From Epiperipatus broadwayi (Eukaryota; Onychophora; Udeonychophora; Euonychophora; Peripatidae): DNA of 64,000 bases. The translations under genes were made by a program, and so were the position numbers. Within the stretch, counting starts at the first letter, position 1; the number at the start of each line of letters is the position of its first letter. The stretch is taken from NCBI GenBank assembly GCA_028023455.1, contig JAQFVV010000031.1:8420093-8484092 (forward strand), read 5' to 3'. Below are positions 37,386 through 49,036 of this stretch, piece after piece. The notes beneath the pieces were generated by a model, which made no database searches, was not told where the DNA came from, and saw nothing but the letters and a program-made list of their open reading frames with translations.

Positions 37386-37859
37386 TGTTTAAACATGCAC
37401 TTAACATCAAACCAAGAAATGAAAGTGGATAAAACCTACTGCCTGTATACCTGAGTTATATTTTATTGAATTACTAGTGTACTCACTTCACGTGATTTCA
37501 TATACCTGAGTTATAATACATTGCTATATACTTGTTATTAATAATTTGCTCATAATTTGCTTATAATTCTTGATAGTGTTATATTTTGAACCTTTACTTA
37601 ATATCTTGATATTTGGACTCCTTTACTCAGATATAATAATATCTTTTGATCATCATTTAATTTTTGAATTTATGATTATTTCTTATATATTGTAGACAAC
37701 TCAGGTATGGTAATATCTTTTGAACGATCATTTATTAGGTTACAATATACTTGCAACCACACATGTAAGTCTCATTGCTAAGAATATGAGGCCATAAGTA
37801 GTCCTCAAAAGTGCTAAGTTTGATTACCTCTGTATATTCTACTTCCATGCAATTTTATA

Positions 37860-38353
37860 TATCTTTCAATTCTATTCTAATTTTATATACTTTTTCTTCA
37901 ACTCTTTATACCCAACTTTACATGTTGTTATTTCACTATTTAAATTTTCAAATCTGAATTGCAGCCTTTATTTTGTCTTATCTAATTGAACTCTTGATTC
38001 ATTAAACCTGATGTGACATTTCTAATCAGAATCCATTAATTTAACATCCAGATTGTATTTGAATTATTCAAATCATGCATTTGTAGCATTTAACTCAATT
38101 TTAAACAAGTCTACTTTATTATTAAATTGCCCTTGACTCTACCTTCAATTCTCTGATATCTTCTTTTAATTCCTTACTTTGGACCTCAAATTTATTCAAT
38201 TCTTCTATTAGTTTTTTTTCTACTTTGGATCTCAAATTTATTATTCATTTCTGCAAATTTATTATTAAAATCTCTTAATTTTCTATTTTGAATCTTCATC
38301 TCTGCCATCATTTTTTCCAGCACTTCCTGAATACCACCTTTAGGTCCTGACAA
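37860..38353 (-). pseudogene. coiled-coil ORF relic, retroelement Gag-like or unknown
   Basis: From an ATG at 38353 the minus strand reads MLSGPKGGIQEVLEKMMAEM and continues with heptad-like Leu/Ile/Phe spacing through NNKFAEMNNKFEIQS. It then changes frame once and reads EKKLIEELNKFEVQSKELKE, followed by more charged helix-forming sequence with stops down to about 37880. The repeated NKFE.QS phrase suggests internal duplication. Long coiled coils of this kind are common at the N-terminus of retroelement Gag or ORF1 proteins, but also in cellular proteins. At least one frameshift and several stops make it non-functional. Confidence 0.45.
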
Positions 38354-38440
38354 CATTTAAACTGCATCAGTTTCCATATCTGCTCATTTTTATAGGAAAA
38401 ATAATATAGTCTTTTTAATCAAAAAAAATTTTAAGTACTT

Positions 38441-39065
38441 TAATAATCAGCCATTAAGCTAATGCACATGTGCTTTGTGGATTTTTAGCTATAAATAAAT
38501 ACTCTCACTTCCAACACAAGATAAAGTCTTTGTGAAAAGGTAGAATGAGTCCATTTATCCTTTCAATCTAAACATTTATGTATGGACATATCTTAAGCAT
38601 TTAGGAATGAGAGCAATTACTTTAAGTTACTTTTACTATGCCTAAATGAAAGATGCTTGCTAAATTTACTAGAATTTATGATATGTCATTTTTATTTGAA
38701 ATTTTAAAAATGTAAATGAGATATTTATTTTATATAGTGCTATGTTTTTATAAACTGTAATAGTAATAATAAGCTATTAAGGATCAATCATGCAGGTATA
38801 GAAAAAGTAATTTAAAGTGATCATTTAACATTTTCTTATGCTCATTTCCAAATGCTTAAGATTTGCCCATAAATAAACATTTGGGTTGAAAGGATAGATG
38901 GATTCATTCTAACTTTTCACAAAGACTTTATTTTGTATTTGGAAGTGAGAGTATTTATTTATAGTTAAAAAATCCACAAAGAACATGTGCATTAGCTTGA
39001 TGGCTGATTATTACTATTACAGTTTATAAAAACATAACTCTATATAAAATAAATATCTCATTTAC
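38441..39065. repeat. nested palindrome with two overlapping inverted repeats
   Basis: An outer pair of arms, 38441-38642 and 38792-39012, is inverted (for example gctaatgcacatgtgcttt against agaacatgtgcattagct). A second inverted pair, 38711-38775 and 39005-39065, has sharp ends TGTAAATGAGATATTTATTT and AAATAAATATCTCATTTACA. The latter looks like a 355-bp MITE with about 57-bp terminal inverted repeats whose interior is one arm of the larger palindrome. Non-coding. Confidence 0.75.
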
Positions 39066-40879
39066 AAAAGTACATTAATAACTGAAATACAGGCTTATTA
39101 TATACCTGTATTTTAAGTACTTTAAATAATTTTATTATTTGACATAAAATATTTTTTTATTCAACCTTCCTGTTATCAATAAAAAATATGCAAGAAAATA
39201 ATAGTAATAATGAAATTTGTCTTTTTTAAGCATACAAACTATCATTTCACTTACTATCCAAACAAATTCTTTTAAAATTTTTGAATAGATTATAAATGCC
39301 TATAAAATATAATTAATGGATACAAGACAAATTTTCTATCTCTATCAATATATATGAGACTCATATCCCTCTGATTCTGGTATTTGATCAAGCTCTTGGT
39401 TGGTTATACCATTTGTAATTGAATAAAAATGTGGCCCACAAAAGAGTGGGCCTTGTTTAATAAGGCCCCATTATATGCAGCACCATTTGTAATTGACTAA
39501 AGATGAGGGTATGCAGCATTAAAAAAAATCGTTCTTAAATGTGTATTGCAGTGGTCTTATATATTTTAAAATTCAATTTTGACCAATAATTATGTGATCA
39601 ATGCTGTCATTATTTTATTTATATTAGTCAAGAGATTAACAACTATTTCTAAAATCAAAACATAAATGAAAAATTGAATGTTTATTTGCAGATTTCTTTA
39701 TAATAATCAACTAATTAGTGTCTATAAAAAAATCAAAATTTCTTTATAAACAAGCAAAATACATTTTATTATACTTCAAAATCTTCACATAAAAACTAGA
39801 CCAGAAAGCAAGAAACACCCTCTAATGTATTTCCTTCTATCAATAGAACAAAGCAGAATTTTTCTGATTTTAGCCACAGTACATAATATGCTCTCTTATT
39901 CAGATTGTTTTAACTTTAAAAACATTATACTAAAATCTATTTTTTTAAATGTTGGTCATTACTGCTTAAAATAACAGTAACATTACAGTCTAAATTTGAA
40001 GAACAATGGCACTTTTAAGACAAAACTTTCCATGATTTTCAATGTGATTAGGGTTATTAAGTTAATCATGGCAAAATGAAAATATGCCCTATTTAATCTT
40101 TACAAGTTTTAAACCATACAAGCAGATATAAAAGACAATCTAATGAATACCCTTGATTTTTATTCTTGGTTTTTCCAAAAGAAATTGCTAAGAAAATCAA
40201 TTTTTTTCCCAATGTAAGCCAGAAATATTGTTAAAACCATAATATTTATGTAAAAATGTATTATTTATTTTTAAATATTGAAAATAGTGCAAATATATGA
40301 TATGTGAACATTAATATTTTATTATTCTGTTTAAATTTTGTTAAAATATAAAAATATAAATTAAAAGACAAAAATTTAAATTTATATGTAAATATAATTA
40401 AAAATACATTTTATAAATTAAAAATGCAATATTAATGTTTACCTGTCCTTTGTATTAAATTTCGATATAAAAAAAACATTTAAGTCTTATTTTTCTAGTT
40501 CTTCCAGCTCACAGCAAATAATTTACCTCAAATTCAAAAATATTTTTTTATAATTAATAAATAACTGCTAATGAATTTTGACAATATTTTCATGGTTTTC
40601 ACAAATATAAATAAAAATACTTTATAAGTTTGTATAACAATATGGACACTTTATTCTTGGAGACTGAAAATTAAGTTTTTATAGTTTTTAACTATGTGGT
40701 TAATATTAAAAAAAATTTTGAAATGTAAACTCCACAAAAACTTTATCTAGATAAATTTGTACTAAATATTTATTTGTATAATGCTTTTTAATTTCTATTT
40801 AAATTGTAGAATCCTGCATTTAGGCAATTAGCATTTACTTCATATCATAAGCTCATTATCAATAACATTCTGCCCCATG
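39066..40879. other. AT-rich stretch, nothing recognised
   Basis: A short local inverted repeat (gaataaaaatgtggcccac and a nearby tgggccttgtttaataaggcccc hairpin, with a repeated caccatttgtaattga phrase near 39407 and 39483) is the only structure seen. No ORFs of note. Confidence 0.4.
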
Positions 40880-41115
40880 GATAGATCCAGAGAATAGTTC
40901 ATTCATTGTTGCTGCTCCATTCTTTTCATTGTCCAGATTTTCACTTTCATACTTCCCATCTCTTATATTATCCAACAATGTTAATATCTTCTGTTTTTTC
41001 TTCTTACTTTTTTTCATCAGTCATTCCAAATCTTCTTTCATTAAACAATAAGTTCTTCTTAGTATATGTCCAATTCAGTTTCTCTTTCTTTTTCTGATGT
41101 CCTCAATCAATCTTT
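40880..41115 (-). mobile_element. LINE ORF2 C-terminal tail fragment (minus strand)
   Basis: On the minus strand the reading LLDNIRDGKYESENLDNEKN follows a lysine-rich stretch (KKSKKKKQK). This matches the conserved C-terminal phrase of many LINE ORF2 proteins (a Lys/Arg-rich linker then LLDDL..G.SY..L...A.DR..W). Both sides are interrupted by stops. Only about 230 bp is recognisable and the RT core is absent. Confidence 0.5.
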
Positions 41116-43000
41116 TTTCATTTTTAATTTATGTATAATGTTGTGTTTGCAAATGGTAGATAATATCGACATTTTATTTGTTTTGAATAAATTTTAATTT
41201 TATATTTAAACTATATTAACTACATAATTGTATTTATGTTTAAAAATTATTTATGCTATATTGTAACTATAAAAAATGTTTAATATGATAATATTGAAAA
41301 TGATTATTGCATTTTGCAATGAGTTGTTGCATTGTGAATGTTTTACTTATTTGTTCTTTGTTTTATATTTTATAAAAGAGCAAAACGTTTTATCATATTG
41401 TCCTCCAAGTATTTTATCTTGATTGTTCAAAATTGTATTAAATACAGATGTGATCAATAAGAACGTCATTTATAATAATGAATTAAAAAATTTTAAAAAT
41501 CTAAATCCTCATTATATGCAAATAAAAATTCAAAGACTTCTTATAGCATTTACAAATAGATAAATAATTCTAATCACCATCTTACATTTATCAATTTTAG
41601 TTTGTTTAAACAATATAACTAAATAAAAGTCCTTAATGTTTAAAAAAATACATGAGTATTTGTAATAAATTATATTTTTCACAATATAATATTGTTTTTA
41701 GCTTTTTAAATACATCAGAATTAGAAAATTCCATGTTATTTTTATTTTGCTTAAACATTAAAAAAGAAAAATAGTTTAAAATTAAAATTAAAATAAAATA
41801 TCCTTTGGATAAAAACTGAAAATTATATTTATATATATATTTTTGCTTTAGTTTTAGAAATTGGAAACAAATTCGTTTTTTTTTTTGTATATACACATAC
41901 AATTATAATTATATAATATAATCATGATAATTTCATATCTTCAATATAATTAAAAATGTAAGTATACAGTTTATATGCGATCTGCCTAACCATCTCATAT
42001 GGGTGGTTAAAGGATATCTTGTCGTTTTGAAAGTAAAACAAATAAAAAAGTATTTAAATTTGCTCTGAGGAATAAATTCCAAAATTAGTAAGTTAGATTT
42101 TCTTTTTCCTCATGTTTATATTTCATATGACTAAAAGATATTCACTCTACAATGGGCTATTATAAAGTTTATTTTTACCTTTATATATTTATGGACTGAA
42201 TTAAAAATTGGCAAGAGATCAATTAAAAACTAGCACTGCTCACTGAAACACTTTTAGTTTATACTATTTTATATAAAAAGTAAATCAGATATTACTTAAT
42301 ATGTGTCAAAACTCTAAATTATAACAAATTTTTAAATATTTTCTTCATTAAAGAAATCACTTCTGCCAAGAGTTGTGCACATAATTAGAAAATATTTGTA
42401 GGCTTTTAAATGTAATTATTAACTATTTAAACAGAAATTATCTGAGTATTTCATTTATTGCAGCTATGATATTAACTAAAATCATACCAGCTACAAATAA
42501 ACAAAAAGTGGTTATATGGGAAAAGGTAGATTATAGATTACTTTGGTATTATTCCTGCTATGATGTATTACTCTGGTAACATTTTTGCCAGTAACATTTA
42601 TTCAACATTTATGGTTCCTGATGTTATGGCCACCAAATCCTAGCACAAGTAATACATATCAACTTTTCACATATACACACATCACCAAGTTGTAAAGTGT
42701 GCTGACCTGTTAGGTTTGTGCTATCATTGAGTTTTTTTTTCATATGCAATATAAATGTATCACATCATTTGTAAGTAGTAATGTGGTTTTTTTAAATTAA
42801 TAAATACATTTAGAGGTAAAATTTGTTATTATGTGTGTGTGTGTTGTTTTTTTTTTTTTTTTGCCAAATGTTTATATACATTTACAAGTTAAACTTTTTG
42901 TATATGTGTTTTTTTTTAATTTTTAAATATAAGATTAAAGTTACAGTTCCCATTTTTAGATAATCATACAACTTTATCTTATAGCTAACCATTTTGTTTT
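41116..43000. other. AT-rich stretch with a (TG)n/T-run tract
   Basis: At 42831-42862 a (TG)n tract is followed by about 19 T. An 89-codon minus-strand ORF at 41633-41902 is Lys/Tyr/Phe-rich without motifs. Nothing else recognised. Confidence 0.4.
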
Positions 43001-43290
43001 TAAACAATTCAAAACAAAACAACACTCTCCATATAGTAGTGCCATCTTGTGCTAACAAGAGCAATCAATGGATGCCAGAAGGCTTCTGCATAAAATCCCT
43101 ATCTAGTGCCTACTCATCCAACATCCCCAGACTAGTTTCTGGCTTGTGGCCTTCATCAGTGAGGGGATGTTGGATGAGTAGGCACTAGATAGGGATTTTA
43201 TGCACAAGCCTTCTGGCATCCATTGATTGCTCTTGTTAGCACAAGATGGCACTACTATATGGAGAGTGTTGTTTTGTTTTGAATTGTTTA
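43001..43290. repeat. 290-bp near-perfect palindrome with hammerhead core as spacer
   Basis: Arms 43001-43128 and 43163-43290 are 128 bp each and differ at a single position (ggcttctgca against ggcttgtgca after inversion). The 34-bp spacer 43129-43162, read on the minus strand, is TCACTGATGAAGG-CCACAAGCC-AGAAACTAGTCT, i.e. a hammerhead core. The arms are the 3' half of the hammerhead-family repeat, placed head-to-head. Two overlapping, nearly identical 64-codon ORFs on opposite strands are by-products of the palindrome. The near identity means the palindrome is young or kept identical by gene conversion. Confidence 0.95.
43129..43162 (-). ncRNA. hammerhead ribozyme core, palindrome copy
   Basis: Minus strand 5'-3': CTGATGA core (plus 43153-43159), then a helix II of GGC-CACAA-GCC flanked by an A/A mismatch at the core-proximal position, GAAA, and C-TA-G closing a two-pair helix III with TC and the cleavage site after GTC. 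The 1-2 bp helix III is the minimal form reported in Penelope-like retroelements. The adjoining palindrome arms (CCCC/GGGG onward) extend helix I to more than 100 bp. All conserved core bases (CUGAUGA, GAAA, the A-U and C-G of helix III, C at the cleavage site) are present. Cleavage is predicted, not shown. Confidence 0.7.
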
Positions 43291-43624
43291 ATAACAATTA
43301 TTTTGCTAGTATGAGATAGTGATCATGTGACATTTTGTTTTTGTAGATTAAAAAAATAACAGAAATCTAAAATTTTGTTACAACTTAACATTTAAAAAAC
43401 GTTTCAGGATTCTTTTCCATATTTCTCCTTTTTTTCCATAATAAATATACCTAACTCTATCAACAGAAATTACATGTGTTTTTTTTTTAATTTTCATGTT
43501 GCTAATATATTTGAAATATGATGGCACAAACTGTCATATTATGCCAGGAGAGTGATGGATGGCTTTGATGACATGAAATATTTTAATAAAAAGACAGAAC
43601 TCACAAATATCATATGATCACTAT

Positions 43625-43830
43625 CTCATACTAAGATCTAGGTGCAGTGCTCCCAGATCCAAGGCTCCTCACTGATGATGGCCACAAGCCAGAAACTAGT
43701 CTGGGGATATTGGATGAATAGGCATTAGATAGGGATTTTATGCACAATTCTTCTGGCATCCATTGATTACTCTGATTGGCACAGGGTGGCACTACTGTAT
43801 GGAGAGAGTTTGCCTTGTTTAAGAACTCAC
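43625..43830 (+). mobile_element. hammerhead-family repeat, copy A
   Basis: This copy lies in the same orientation as the right arm of the palindrome 335 bp upstream. The blocks in order are gatctaggtgcagtgctccc, the ribozyme (43666-43707), ggatgaataggcattagata, gattttatgcacaattcttc, catccattgattactctgat, and ggcactactgtatggagaga. It lacks the 5' part seen in copy C and at 54 kb. The preceding gatcactatctcatacta is an inverted match to sequence just after the palindrome (near 43302-43325). Confidence 0.75.
43666..43707 (+). ncRNA. hammerhead ribozyme motif, best-preserved copy
   Basis: Helix I is TCCTCA (43666-43671) with TGGGGA (43702-43707), six pairs including one G-T. The core is CTGATGA (43672-43678). 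Helix II is TGGC (43679-43682) and GCCA (43688-43691) around a CACAA loop, four pairs. GAAA is at 43692-43695, then C-TA-G closing a two-pair helix III, with TC and the predicted cleavage after C43701. Every universally conserved hammerhead core position is satisfied. Such short-helix-III motifs are known from PLE retroelements. Its role there is processing of the element RNA; activity here is a prediction. Confidence 0.75.
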
Positions 43831-45334
43831 AAGTACCTGTTTTATTTAGTACCAGTATTTTTTTTCCTTTTTCTATAATAAATATATCTCCAATATTTTT
43901 GTAGATTTTAATTTCATCTTATACATGTCTAAGTGACATATTATTCTAAGCTTGCAATATATTTCAAATAATACCTCCAGGAGAGAAGATATGATGACAA
44001 ATATTATCAATTAAGTTTGTTTGCACATTCCTTGGAGACATTATTTTAAATAAGTCACAAACTTAGAATAATATGTCACCAAAATAATATGTCGTAGCAG
44101 CAATAATACCAAAGTAACATTTCTAGTTAGTTCTACTAGATTCCTTAAAAATTTAGTTAAAATTTACCTTTGATGTTCATAGGGAATTTTTTGTTATTTA
44201 CAGACACATAAACACAAACACACATGTACATATATTAAAGTAGCATCAGTTGCATATCACTAGCTGAAATTGATATTTAAATATTGAAGTGGATATTTCA
44301 TAAGAAAGAATTGTAGATAATATAATTAAAGTTAGTCAGAGAAAAAGAGATCGGGGGAAATAAATTGTTTAGATATAAGTAGACTTAATGTTAATATGAA
44401 GCTCAAAAAGTTATATTTATGAGAAAAAATTCCTTGACTATTCTTCTTTACCAACCTTAAATATGTTATCCTCCATTTTTCAATTGAAATATCCACTTTA
44501 ACATATATAAAGGGTTCAAAAAGTGATTAGTAGACAATCTGAGATATTTAAATGCTAGTCCTAATCTGAATCACATGAGTTTAATTTATCTGTACTTCTT
44601 AAAAAAATACAGGTGAATTCAGTATAATTTGCCTTTATTTCAGAATATATATCTTATTTGTATTCAAAATATAGACAGCAATTTTTGTATTATATCTTTT
44701 TTAAAAGCTTCACGCTAACCAACATTCTCTCTCAGAGTAATTAAATAATAGATGTAATATTTTTTTAGATAAAGTGTAATGTAAACATTAGAAATAAATT
44801 AATATAATATATAGTATTTTGAATAGAAAAATGTCTGTAATCTGTCACAATGCAAAACCAATTTTTCAATGCTGTCACTAAGCTGAAACACATAAGTGTA
44901 GTTTTTGCATACTTTCAAGAAAATAAAAAATTATTTTCAATTGAATTCATCTTCATTTCCTTTATTTCTTTAAAAAGTAAAAATGGACCTTGGTCATATT
45001 GTACTGATAAGGTGAGCATCTAAATATTGCATTGTTAGTGATCAATTTCTATAATTAAAATACAGATTTCTCAAAATTATTTCTAATATTCTTCATCTTG
45101 GAAAAATATTAAATCTATCAAATACACATGTAAGTGTCAGGATTTGTGCATGTGAATGCATATCATGATATCCAAATATTTTTATCAAAGGAGGATAAAG
45201 GCAAGTGTACAATAAAACAATATGATCACAAAATAACACTTGATCATCTCTGGTATTATTTATTATCACTATGAAAATTCAGTATTTGGAGCTATAATAT
45301 AAAATTAAAAAGAATTTCACATTGTTTAAAATAG

Positions 45335-45385
<51 letters not shown>

Positions 45386-45534
45386 CACGTGTGTGCATGT
45401 GTGTGTGTGATAAATAGTGGTCATTTTCAACACTAGCCTTAAGTATGATACAATGAAGTGAAAGTCTGCCTGAAATTTTCAGCACACAGTCAGTTGATTT
45501 ACATATGTATTATAAATTGACTTCATAAATTCAA
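43831..45534. other. AT-rich stretch with a (TA)n(TG)n tract
   Basis: A compound microsatellite (TA then TG with cacg interruptions) occupies 45336-45409. An inverted match near 43930-44100 (gacatattattctaagcttg ... aacttagaataatatgtcac) is a short fold-back. No coding sequence recognised. Confidence 0.5.
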
Positions 45535-46800
45535 GATGTCTGCAATAACAGAGAACACATGTATAACCAGCAAGGTCATAAGAAGAAGTAACTATCTAGA
45601 CGTTGGAAGTAATTATAACAGGATAATTTTAGCCAATAAAGGCAAATAGAATCCAATATCAAGATTTCATCAATCCACTGCTGATGACATAATAAAACTC
45701 AATCTTTTCCTCTCCACATCAGTAGTGCCAATACTTCAAACTGATGAAACTTGAATGGAAAAAAGATTTTTAAAGATTACAGAATTATTCAATGAGACAA
45801 TACCAAGAGATTTATTCAGTTTATTCAAATGTTTTTTTTTTTAACTAACAGATCACTAATGCTCTAGATAATAGATAAATATCTATCTTTTATATAAATT
45901 TGTTTGTTAACAAATAACCTCCAATATTTTTTGGAAATCTTACATATACAGATCACCTGAACTTTAGATATATTATAATTTAATCTAAAAATGAGGAGCA
46001 ACAGAACACATTCAAAAAATAAATTAAAAAATGCCTTGGTTACAATAAATCCATTAAGAAATGACTTTATTACTGAACTATTATAAAACACTTATCTCAA
46101 TTATAATGTTAATGACATTGTTAAGTTAATGGAAAATGTTTGCAGAATCTATTGATTTCCAAATGGCATTGTTAAGAATACACCAATATCAATACATGGA
46201 AATAGTTATTACTTCAAAGTGCATTTACATAAAAATATAAATCAAAATGAAATAAGATCAAAGATTACTGATCAAGAGAACAAATTGTTTATAATAGTAT
46301 ATGGTTTAAAACTCAATATTTTCACTGTAGGAAATATGGACATCTTATTAATGAATGCCATAAACTATACTGTGCAAGCTGTAATATAAGAACCACTTCC
46401 AGGCAACAGTTCTCTAAATCAAAAGAAATTCAACAACAAATGGAAGTAAAAATACCACACAAAATTAATCTTATAATAATGGACTCAGATAACAATAATG
46501 GCATCATAAACAAAATATTACCATTAGTCATAAATTCCATTTCCTATGACATATCCTTAAAAGAAATTACCAATACATTCATTAAATACAAACCAGGTAG
46601 ATCACACTGCAAAAAGTGTGAACTGAAGATAGAGTAGGTGAAAACTGACAATAGTGAAGAATAAAGCACACCACAAAGGATTGATAACTCCAAAAATAAA
46701 GTCAAAACATCTTTGGCTAATATAAACTCTGATATGTCAAATGAAGATTTAAATCTTATAAGAGAGATTAGAGTCATGTTTCCATCACACAATCCATGAT
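45535..46800 (+). pseudogene. LINE ORF1 with a damaged CCHC zinc knuckle
   Basis: An ATG near 45535 opens MSAITENTCITSKVIRRSNY. After stops and frame changes come a nucleic-acid-binding domain remnant (NTPISIHGNSYYFKVHLHKN) and then YFHCRKYGHLINECHKLYCA near 46316. The latter is a CCHC knuckle (C-x4-H-x4-C) followed by a second Cys pair. The first Cys of the knuckle is Tyr (TAT for TGT), which would destroy zinc binding. A charged tail follows to about 46800. ORF1 proteins coat the LINE RNA. Non-functional. Confidence 0.6.
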
Positions 46801-48670
46801 AAGGCTTACAACATTTTTCAAAATGAATCTGATATAATAAAGTCTCATGATACCTCCATTCCAAAAACATAAATTATAATTGTCATAATTAATTTAAATA
46901 ACTTAATATCAGTAGTTCATCAGATAACAAGTAATATACAATTTTGATTATTTTATAAAGTAATTTATATTTATTAAATTTACTTGATTTTTTTTATGCA
47001 AAAAAATGAGGGTGAAATATTTCATAATGAAATTTAGAATAGAAGCTTTCAACAATAGAGCTATATATATAATCGATAAAAAGTATCAACTTAGAAAATA
47101 GTATGACTTTATTCAACTATAAATGCTAGGTTTACTTGAAACTAAAATATACAGTAAATCACAAATAGATCCAGCACTAAAATATACAGTGGATAACAAA
47201 AAGATTCAGATATATATCTTAATATATATATTCAAATGTTCAACATGACATCTGCAAGCACTGCTATTATCATTGATAAAAAATCCATTCAATTATTTCA
47301 AAATAAAATACATAAATGAATATATGCTGATATGTACTCTCTACCACAAAGCAATAATTTTAAACAACGCCTATGTCTATATATTCCCAGGGCCAATAAT
47401 AATTAAGAGACTTTTGCCATAAATTTCATGTTTGCATCCTCCTCACACCTATTCATTCTACTATAAAATTTTAATATATCATACGGAAAATGTGTTAATA
47501 ATTGGTATAGAGGAGTTCTTGCTAATGAATGTGATTTCTTTTAATAATGCTAAATTTATATCTCTGATTGCTTTGGTATTTTATTCACCAGCATTACACC
47601 ACCAAATTATCATACTCTCCTTTCTCTGATAATCAGCAATAATTGTTACATTTCATCTTACCCTTACTAACAGCTGCAATAATAAATACAAATAAAACAA
47701 TCAGAATAATTCTTTCAACTGGCACTCTTAAAAGCTTTTTATCTGATACTTATACTTACACAAAATCAACCTTGTACTGAGTCCTGTTCAAATCTGGATT
47801 ACTTATGCACAAATATAAAATTCTACACAAAAGAACAGGCACTTGATCAATGCCATCACCCACAGGTCTTACAAAATTATTGGATGAAAACCACAAAAAT
47901 TACCCTTATTATTTCACCATATAATGATCAATCCAAATTAATAGTTTTAAAAAATAACTACAAATTCAGCCAATCCCCTAAGGAATATTTAACAATTAAG
48001 GGGAAAAATAATATTTTTAAGTTAACCTCACATATGGTCTAGGCAATATATTAAATGGGCATTGGAGTATTTATGCACAATTTGAGTACCATGTGTCCTT
48101 AAGGCATAAAACAAAATAATTTGTGGTGAGTATATTCTAGAATCAATATATCTATATTTATAGACAAACTTCAAATGGACAAGTCTTTCTCATCCCACCC
48201 CTGATTTCTTAATACTTCTGAAAAAGGGACTTTTCTCACCAAAAAAATTCACACAAAAACTAAACAAAATATCAAATTCATGTCATCTTAAGATACATAA
48301 AACTCCAAAATTTATATTTATTCATCTAAACCACTTTATCTCCCAATATTTTACAAACTTAGGAATATTCTTAACAAAAATGGTATATAGCATATAAATC
48401 CTCTACCTAATATCTCTAGTTCCATTTTTAAAAAAAAACAAGAAACACTGACAGAACTAACAAATCTTACACCAATATCAATGTGTCCTCTAGAAATAAA
48501 GTTACTGAAGTCAGTCATCAAAGAGAAAATTGAACTATACTTTTTGCCACAAGTTTCAAACATGCAATTTGCAAAAAAGGCTCCTCAATTAATCAAGCAA
48601 GTTTTCTATTCAAATTAACAGTACATTCGATTAAATGCAACAAGAATATAGTCTAATTATAATTGAATTA

Positions 48671-49036
48671 TGCCCACGGGCACTGTGGTGCCCGCAGACC
48701 ATTTTACGTGTGCCCGCCACTATCCCAACACAATAAAAAATTATTTATCTGATACAAATAAATTTAATTATTAAATTTTCTTATAAATTATTGTATTATA
48801 TTGTAATCAAATTGTAGGGCATATTATACTTTTACAACTTAAAAATATATATGTTAAAATTTTATTTTTGAAATATTTTTTTGTGCGTTATGTGTATTAT
48901 TAACAATATCCAACTATAAATTAACATTGAAAAAATAAATGGTGCCCACCCATAACTTTGAAAAAATAAATAGTGCCTGCCACCTGGCCGGTATTATAGA
49001 ATGTGCTCTTAAGTGCAAAAAGGTTGGGGACCCCTG
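48671..49036. mobile_element. hAT-type nonautonomous DNA transposon fragment
   Basis: The right end, aaaaggttggggacccctg, is the classic terminal motif of hAT (Charlie-like) elements read outward (CAGGGGTCCCCAACC). The left portion is GC-rich and self-complementary (gggcactgtggtgcccg), as in the subterminal region of such elements, but the matching CAGGGG terminus is missing. The left end is therefore truncated or the boundary is approximate. The interior is AT-rich and non-coding. Its G+C-rich ends stand out sharply from the surroundings. It sits inside the second Tx1-like LINE, so it inserted later. Confidence 0.75.

Noticed and set aside
42994-43297. Two overlapping 64-codon ORFs on opposite strands with nearly the same protein
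   Set aside because: They are the automatic result of the near-perfect palindrome; neither has a motif, and the sequence is a non-coding repeat.
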